Below, piece after piece: positions 6,243 through 10,025 of a stretch of DNA of 10,025 bases (position 1 is its first letter; each line of letters starts with the position of its first letter). The position numbers were made by a program, and so were the translations under genes. The stretch covers positions 1 to 10,025 of the forward strand of contig ONWL01000043.1 in the NCBI GenBank assembly GCA_900321525.1. Direction: 5' to 3'. The stretch is from an uncultured Eubacteriales bacterium. Lineage in GTDB: Bacteria; Bacillota; Clostridia; Lachnospirales; Lachnospiraceae. A model generated the notes under the pieces. That model had not been told where the DNA came from and made no database searches. It saw only the letters and a program-made list of their open reading frames with translations.

Positions 6243-6695
6243 ATGATTTATACGAAATTGACAGTCCGTGCTATGCAGGTTGCATATGAAGCACATCATG
6301 GACAATATGATCAAAATGGGGTACCCTATATTTTTCATCCGTATCATGTTGCAGAGCAGATGACGGACGAAGTATCGGTTTGTGTGGCGTTGCTGCATGA
6401 TGTGGTGGAAGATACCAGCGTGACGATGGAAGAACTGGAGAACATTTTTCCAACAGAAGTGACCGAAGTGCTGCGTCTGCTGAACCATGATCCAGAGGTG
6501 GACTATGCTGCTTATGTCCGTGCTGCCGCCGCCCATCCTGTGGCGAGAAGAGTAAAGTTAGCAGATGTGATGCACAATGCAGATCAGAGCAGGATCGTGG
6601 ATGCTACACTGGTTTCACCAGAGAAGGCAGCAAAATGGAGAGCAAAATATCAAAAGGCAAGAGAATTATTAGAAACGGCAGAAGAGAGGGCGTAA
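6243..6695 (+). CDS. Small HD-domain hydrolase, (p)ppGpp hydrolase-like
   Basis: The 150-residue protein is a stand-alone HD domain of the RelA/SpoT hydrolase type. The metal ligands expected from the family are His32 (YIFHP), His52-Asp53 (LLHDVVEDT) and Asp108 (KLADVMHN). Glu56-Asp57, the pair after the HD, are those used by ppGpp hydrolases. There is no synthetase domain and no TGS or ACT domain, and the length fits small alarmone hydrolases such as Mesh1. It may remove pppGpp/ppGpp, though related small HD proteins can act on other nucleotides. The start has AAGGA 7 bases ahead. It lies just after the repeat element and ends facing a convergent gene, with an 18-bp hairpin downstream. Confidence 0.8.
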   Translation: MIYTKLTVRAMQVAYEAHHGQYDQNGVPYIFHPYHVAEQMTDEVSVCVALLHDVVEDTSVTMEELENIFPTEVTEVLRLLNHDPEVDYAAYVRAAAAHPVARRVKLADVMHNADQSRIVDATLVSPEKAAKWRAKYQKARELLETAEERA

Positions 6696-6753
6696 TGGCC
6701 TGATGGATTTTGATTTGCAATGGGTAAGGGGACAGGCTGTAAAGGTCAAAAGT

Positions 6754-6795
6754 TCCACTTTGTGGGGCATCAGGATGGATGCCCCACAAAGTGGA
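6754..6795. terminator. 18-bp perfect hairpin between convergent genes
   Basis: Arms TCCACTTTGTGGGGCATC (6754-6771) and its exact complement (6778-6795) enclose a 6-base loop. On the minus strand the stem is followed by ACTTTTGAC, a short T run; on the plus strand no T-tract follows. It lies between the stop codons of the HD-domain gene and the secreted protein gene and probably ends both. Confidence 0.7.
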
Positions 6796-6823
6796 TGAAA
6801 TGATTATGAGACAGTTGGACTCA

Positions 6824-8311
6824 TTATTGCATATTCACGGTAACGCAAGTGTATGCCTTTAATCCCTTTGGCAGGGAAATGATGCCGTTGATACAGTTCA
6901 CAGGGTGTTCTACCTTTGCAGCGTCTTTATACTTGATGCTGTCTACGGTGCTGTTTAACACAGTTCCATCAGCACCTAACAGATACATTTCATATTCGGT
7001 ATCAGAAGTCACCGTCACATTGGTGTAGTAACCGGTATTGGAATCTCCTACGATGGTTGTATCCTGGTAAGCGCCGGTGCTGGTGTTGACCAAACGAATG
7101 GTGCCTGTTTTGGCAGAAGAATATTTCTTGCCGTTCCACAGTTTTGGATAGACTTCCAATGTATAAGTATCTTTTGCATGGATCAGATAGGTTCTCTGAA
7201 TAGTAGTTGCATCAGGGCATGTTTCACTGACCAGGCTCACAATTTCCCCATTTTCAAGCTCCAATGTAAATGGAGTGTTGACCCCGATTTTGACACTGGA
7301 ACTGGTTCTTTTGCGGGTGATCTCTCCATTTGGCAGGATGATCCGGTAATGTTCGGTGTATGTCTCTCCGCTATCTGCATCCAGAAATGTAAACTGGTAC
7401 TTGGTGATATCCTGATACAATTCTGCAATGATGCTGAGATAATGGTAGGAAAAATGCAGATTTTCGTAAGGATTGGCAGTGCGGACGGTTTCCCATTCGG
7501 CATGTGCTGCTTCAACGGGATTGTCTTCTACATAGAATGTGACACTTTCTTCCACCCCCATGGTTTCAGACAATTTCCCAAATTCTGCGATGGATTCGAT
7601 TTCCACACCATACTGGCTTGCGTAGCTAACCTCGGTGGAAATGTGTTCTGCCATATGGTTCTTATAATAGTTCATGACACTGATGCGGTCAGAATGCTGA
7701 ATCAGACTGCGCAGCAACGTTTCGGCGATCTGATGCTGTTCATTGGTGAAGGAACTGGTGGTCAGGTATTTATCATACCAATAAGGGATGACTGTCACGA
7801 AACTAATATTATGTGTATTGGCATACTGATAAGCAGAAACCATATTGGTGACATAGGTAGAAAAGCCTGTAAATGGATCTGCCTTATAGACTGCATCAGA
7901 ATATGGCTCTACATCAAACACAATACCTGCAATCAGATTGTCTGGATTCTGTACATTGTATGAAGCAACCTGATCGATTTCGGCTTGCAGTGCATTCAGA
8001 GATTTGTACCAGGAGGAACTGCCGGTCAGATAATACGTGGAAATTCCATTTTGACTCAGTTTTGCGATTGCATCCCTAGAGGCATTCAGATCGGAAAACT
8101 CCACATACAGATCTGTTACCTGTAAGCTATGTAACCTGTCAATGACCCGGTCAATACAGGTAGAGGATAAAAACACGTCATCCCAGCAGTACATGGAACT
8201 GTCTGCAAAATCAGATGGATTGTTCTGGGCAGATGCAGACAGCGGCATGTGGAACAATGCGGAGCACAAGGTGACTACACACAACAATAAGGTGCTAACT
8301 CGTTTTTTCAT
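6824..8311 (-). CDS. Secreted TIM-barrel protein, GH18-like, unknown substrate
   Basis: The 495-residue protein starts with a signal peptide: MKKR, a hydrophobic core to about residue 26, and an ASA cleavage site near 28. Residues 40 to about 300 look like a TIM barrel with alternating strands: DLYVEF, STYYLTG, AGIVFDVEPY (128-137), FVTVIPYWYD, ISVMNYY (210-216), VTFYVED and FSYHY. AGIVFDVEPY resembles the GH18 motif DGxDxDxE, placing Asp133 and Glu135 as candidate catalytic acids, and VMNYY resembles the GH18 MxYD strand. Residues from about 300 on are beta-rich repeats like Ig or carbohydrate-binding modules. There is no LPXTG anchor or dockerin, so it is probably released. AAAGGA lies 9 bases before the ATG. 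No polysaccharide genes are adjacent; a cell-wall or spore role is possible but unproven. Confidence 0.75.
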   Translation of the reverse strand: MKKRVSTLLLCVVTLCSALFHMPLSASAQNNPSDFADSSMYCWDDVFLSSTCIDRVIDRLHSLQVTDLYVEFSDLNASRDAIAKLSQNGISTYYLTGSSSWYKSLNALQAEIDQVASYNVQNPDNLIAGIVFDVEPYSDAVYKADPFTGFSTYVTNMVSAYQYANTHNISFVTVIPYWYDKYLTTSSFTNEQHQIAETLLRSLIQHSDRISVMNYYKNHMAEHISTEVSYASQYGVEIESIAEFGKLSETMGVEESVTFYVEDNPVEAAHAEWETVRTANPYENLHFSYHYLSIIAELYQDITKYQFTFLDADSGETYTEHYRIILPNGEITRKRTSSSVKIGVNTPFTLELENGEIVSLVSETCPDATTIQRTYLIHAKDTYTLEVYPKLWNGKKYSSAKTGTIRLVNTSTGAYQDTTIVGDSNTGYYTNVTVTSDTEYEMYLLGADGTVLNSTVDSIKYKDAAKVEHPVNCINGIISLPKGLKAYTCVTVNMQ

Positions 8312-8357
8312 ACAGTTGAGTCCTTTCTTTCGTTCTTGTTGATTATGTGACGGGAAA

Positions 8358-8386
8358 ATTATATCATGTCAAAACTTGTGACACAA
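8358..8386 (-). promoter_or_regulatory. Promoter of the secreted protein gene with operator-like repeat
   Basis: On the minus strand an extended -10 TGATATAAT (TATAAT at 8358-8363) is a perfect match, with TTGTGT (8381-8386) 17 bases upstream as a weak -35. An inverted repeat TGTCA-N7-TGACA (8367-8383) lies in the spacer and touches the -35, where a repressor or activator could bind. A perfect TTGACA within it is only 4 bases from the -10 and cannot be the -35. Confidence 0.55.
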
Positions 8387-8479
8387 CATGTCGATTGGAA
8401 AAGTCAAAAAGTTTTTCTATATGACAAAAAATAGAGCAAACAACATCTGGTTTTTGAGTGATTTTTTCAATCATTTTGC

Positions 8480-8509
8480 TTGCTGAAAAGACAGTGGATA
8501 GGGTATAAT
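8480..8509 (+). promoter_or_regulatory. Probable promoter of the aldo/keto reductase locus
   Basis: A perfect TATAAT (8504-8509) lies 75 bases before the start codon. TTGCTG (8480-8485) is a weak -35 at 18 bases. The 273-base gap 8312-8584 thus appears to carry two divergent promoters and no further gene. Confidence 0.5.
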
Positions 8510-8584
8510 AAAAGAAATACAGAAATTGTAACGTGTACATAAAAATGTCTGTAAAATTTTGATATTTCAAAACGGAGGGAATCT

Positions 8585-9626
8585 ATGCAATACAGAAAAT
8601 TTGGAAAGACAGGGGTGAAGGTATCGGCGCTGGGATTTGGATGTATGCGTCTGCCTGTGACGGATTCAAAGGATGGCAGTTCCATCGACAGACCGGAGGC
8701 AAAGAGAATCTTGCGGGATGCTATCGACAAAGGGTTGAACTATGTGGATACAGCTTATCCTTATCATAATGGAGAAAGTGAATTGTTTGTGGGAGAGGCA
8801 CTGCAGGATGGATACAGAGAAAAGGTGTATCTGGCAACCAAACTTCCCATATGGTTTGTGCAGACATGCCATGGACAAAGGACGGTATCAGACTATGTTG
8901 GATTGTCAGTTGACCGATTGTCTGGACCAGGCCAAGGCAGACGGGCGGATCCGATATGCCGGTTTTTCTTTCCATGATGACATGGACACATTTAAAACCA
9001 TTGTGGATGCATATGACTGGGATTTTTGTCAGATTCAGATGAATTACATAGATGTGAACAATCAGGCAACAATAGAAGGGATGGAGTATGCAGCGGCAAA
9101 GGGCATTGCTGTGATCATCATGGAGCCGTTGTTGGGGGGCAAGCTGGCCAATCCGCCTAAGCAGGTGGCAAAGGTATTGCCAGAGACGAAGACACCGGTG
9201 GAATGGGCATTGGATTTCCTTTGGAATCGTCCGGAAGTCAGCGTGATCTTAAGCGGTATGAGTAATGCTGCACAGGCAGCAGACAATCTGGTGTATGCAA
9301 GCCGTTCCGGTATCGGTATACTTTCGGAAGAAGAACTGGAACTGTTCCGGCAGGCAAAGGAAATCTATGATACGAAGGCAATCGTACCTTGTACCAAGTG
9401 TCAGTATTGTATGCCATGTCCATTCGGATTAAATATTCCGGAATTGTTTGAATGTTATAACCAGACGGCTACCAAGAGCATGGAAGAAGCAAGGACTGCT
9501 TATGCCAGTCAGCCGGTGAAAGCAGATGCCTGTCGAAAGTGTCATCGGTGTGAAAAGGAATGTCCACAACACATTGGAATCAGTGACACCATGGAAGAAC
9601 TGGCAGGGGTATTTGCAGAAGCATAA
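8585..9626 (+). pseudogene. Aldo/keto reductase with ferredoxin-like C-terminus, frameshifted and partly deleted
   Basis: The first frame (from 8585, GGAGG 6 bases ahead) reads as an aldo/keto reductase: GVKVSALGFGCMRLP, then NYVDTAYPYHNGESE with Asp55 and Tyr60, and ATKLP with Lys86. After about residue 95 it loses similarity and stops at 8977. Similarity resumes in the +1 frame from about 8871 (MDKGRYQTMLDCQLTD) and continues to 9626 with QAKADGRIRYAGFSFHDD, strands of the reductase barrel and two 4Fe-4S motifs, CTKCQYCMPCP and CRKCHRCEKECP. Between LTD and LDQAKADG about 30 residues usual in the family (the TDYIDFYLLH region with the catalytic His) are absent. Two separate lesions make a functional enzyme unlikely. 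Sequencing or assembly error could explain the frameshift but hardly the deletion. The 2-hydroxyacid dehydrogenase gene follows after 105 bases. Confidence 0.8.
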
Positions 9627-9731
9627 GAGAAGATTGCAGGAGTACTCTTGGAAAAAGAAAACTGTAGAGAAAAATTTTATTGGAATGAGGATACAGAATG
9701 GACAAAATATAAAAATCAGTAGGAGGTATGG

Positions 9732-10025
9732 ATGGGAATGAAAAAAATTGCGTTTTATGATGCAAAGTCCTATGACAAGGTTTGGTTTGACCAGTGGAAT
9801 GAGGGACGGTTCAAGATCAAATATTTGGAGCACAAGTTGACAGAAGATACTGCACTGATGGCAAAAGGTTACGATGCAGTGTGTGTGTTTGTCAACGACC
9901 AGTTAGATCGCAAGGTGATTGATCTGTTGTACGAGCAGGGCATCCGTGCAGTGGCACTTCGTTGTACCGGTTACAACAACGTGGATTTAGATGCGGCAGA
10001 AGGAAAGCTGGCGGTATATCGTGTG
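9732..10025 (+). CDS. D-lactate dehydrogenase-type 2-hydroxyacid dehydrogenase (partial)
   Basis: The first 98 codons are present and the gene runs off the right edge. The protein reads MGMKKIAFYDAKSYDKVWFD, then YDAVCVFVNDQLDR and AVALRCTGYNNVDLDAAE. This closely follows the N-terminal catalytic domain of D-lactate dehydrogenases such as E. coli LdhA (ALRCAGFNNVDLDAA), including the substrate-binding Arg of LRC and the NNVD signature. The enzyme would reduce pyruvate to D-lactate with NADH in fermentation; the NAD domain is outside the window. AGGAGG (9721-9726) lies 5 bases before the ATG at 9732 and 11 before a second in-frame ATG at 9738; either may start the protein. An ATG at 9728 is out of frame. 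No terminator is seen in the 105 bases after the reductase locus, so they may share a transcript. Confidence 0.9.
   Translation, partial: MGMKKIAFYDAKSYDKVWFDQWNEGRFKIKYLEHKLTEDTALMAKGYDAVCVFVNDQLDRKVIDLLYEQGIRAVALRCTGYNNVDLDAAEGKLAVYRV

Noticed and set aside
7178..7963. 261-codon plus-strand open frame
   Set aside because: It is antisense to the secreted protein gene, which has a signal peptide, ribosome binding site and promoter; the antisense product has no recognisable feature.
8855..8930. Programmed frameshift in the aldo/keto reductase
   Set aside because: No slippery heptamer with a downstream structure is evident, and the joined protein would still lack about 30 residues including the catalytic His.

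Overview
The window looks like chromosomal DNA of a gut-type Clostridia bacterium, most likely Lachnospiraceae. The reasons are strong AGGAGG-type ribosome binding sites before nearly every gene, ATG starts, moderate GC, and the protein types present (COG1313 radical SAM protein, YgiQ, a short dUTPase of the Clostridia type, a ferredoxin-tailed aldo/keto reductase). No CRISPR array, rRNA, tRNA, transposase or recognisable defence operon is visible. The genus cannot be fixed from the sequence alone.

Layout. Positions 1-131 (minus strand) hold the leader of a gene that starts at position 5 and runs off the left edge. The leader has a good promoter, a 17-codon leader-peptide ORF, and an intrinsic terminator folded entirely within that small ORF, right before the next Shine-Dalgarno. 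This is a probable ribosome-mediated attenuator. Next come an RluA-type pseudouridine synthase (149-1036, minus) with its own promoter, then two radical SAM genes reading right (1320-2249 PflX-like/COG1313 and 2356-4404 YgiQ). YgiQ converges on a dUTPase (4468-4902, minus) across a 13-bp bidirectional terminator hairpin. Upstream of the dUTPase on the same strand is a divergent ThyX-like protein (5027-5641); the pair suggests dUMP/dTMP metabolism and perhaps a phage origin.

Positions 5642-6242 have no convincing gene. They hold a 448-bp element (5676-6123) bounded by perfect 16-bp inverted repeats, with a second 15-bp inverted pair inside and imperfect 54-bp internal repeats. Its right end occurs again as a solo fragment at 1232-1286 (50 of 55 bases identical), so this is a dispersed repeat family. 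A small HD-domain alarmone-hydrolase-like gene follows (6243-6695). It converges on a secreted TIM-barrel, GH18-like protein (6824-8311, minus) across an 18-bp perfect hairpin.

Positions 8312-8584 are a divergent promoter region. To its right is an aldo/keto reductase with two C-terminal 4Fe-4S motifs that is broken by a frameshift and an apparent loss of about 30 codons including the catalytic His (8585-9626). The window ends in the first 98 codons of a D-lactate dehydrogenase-type 2-hydroxyacid dehydrogenase (9732 to the edge).

The strongest candidates for something undescribed are the attenuator leader at the left edge, the inverted-repeat element family, and the ThyX-like protein lacking the canonical RHR motif.
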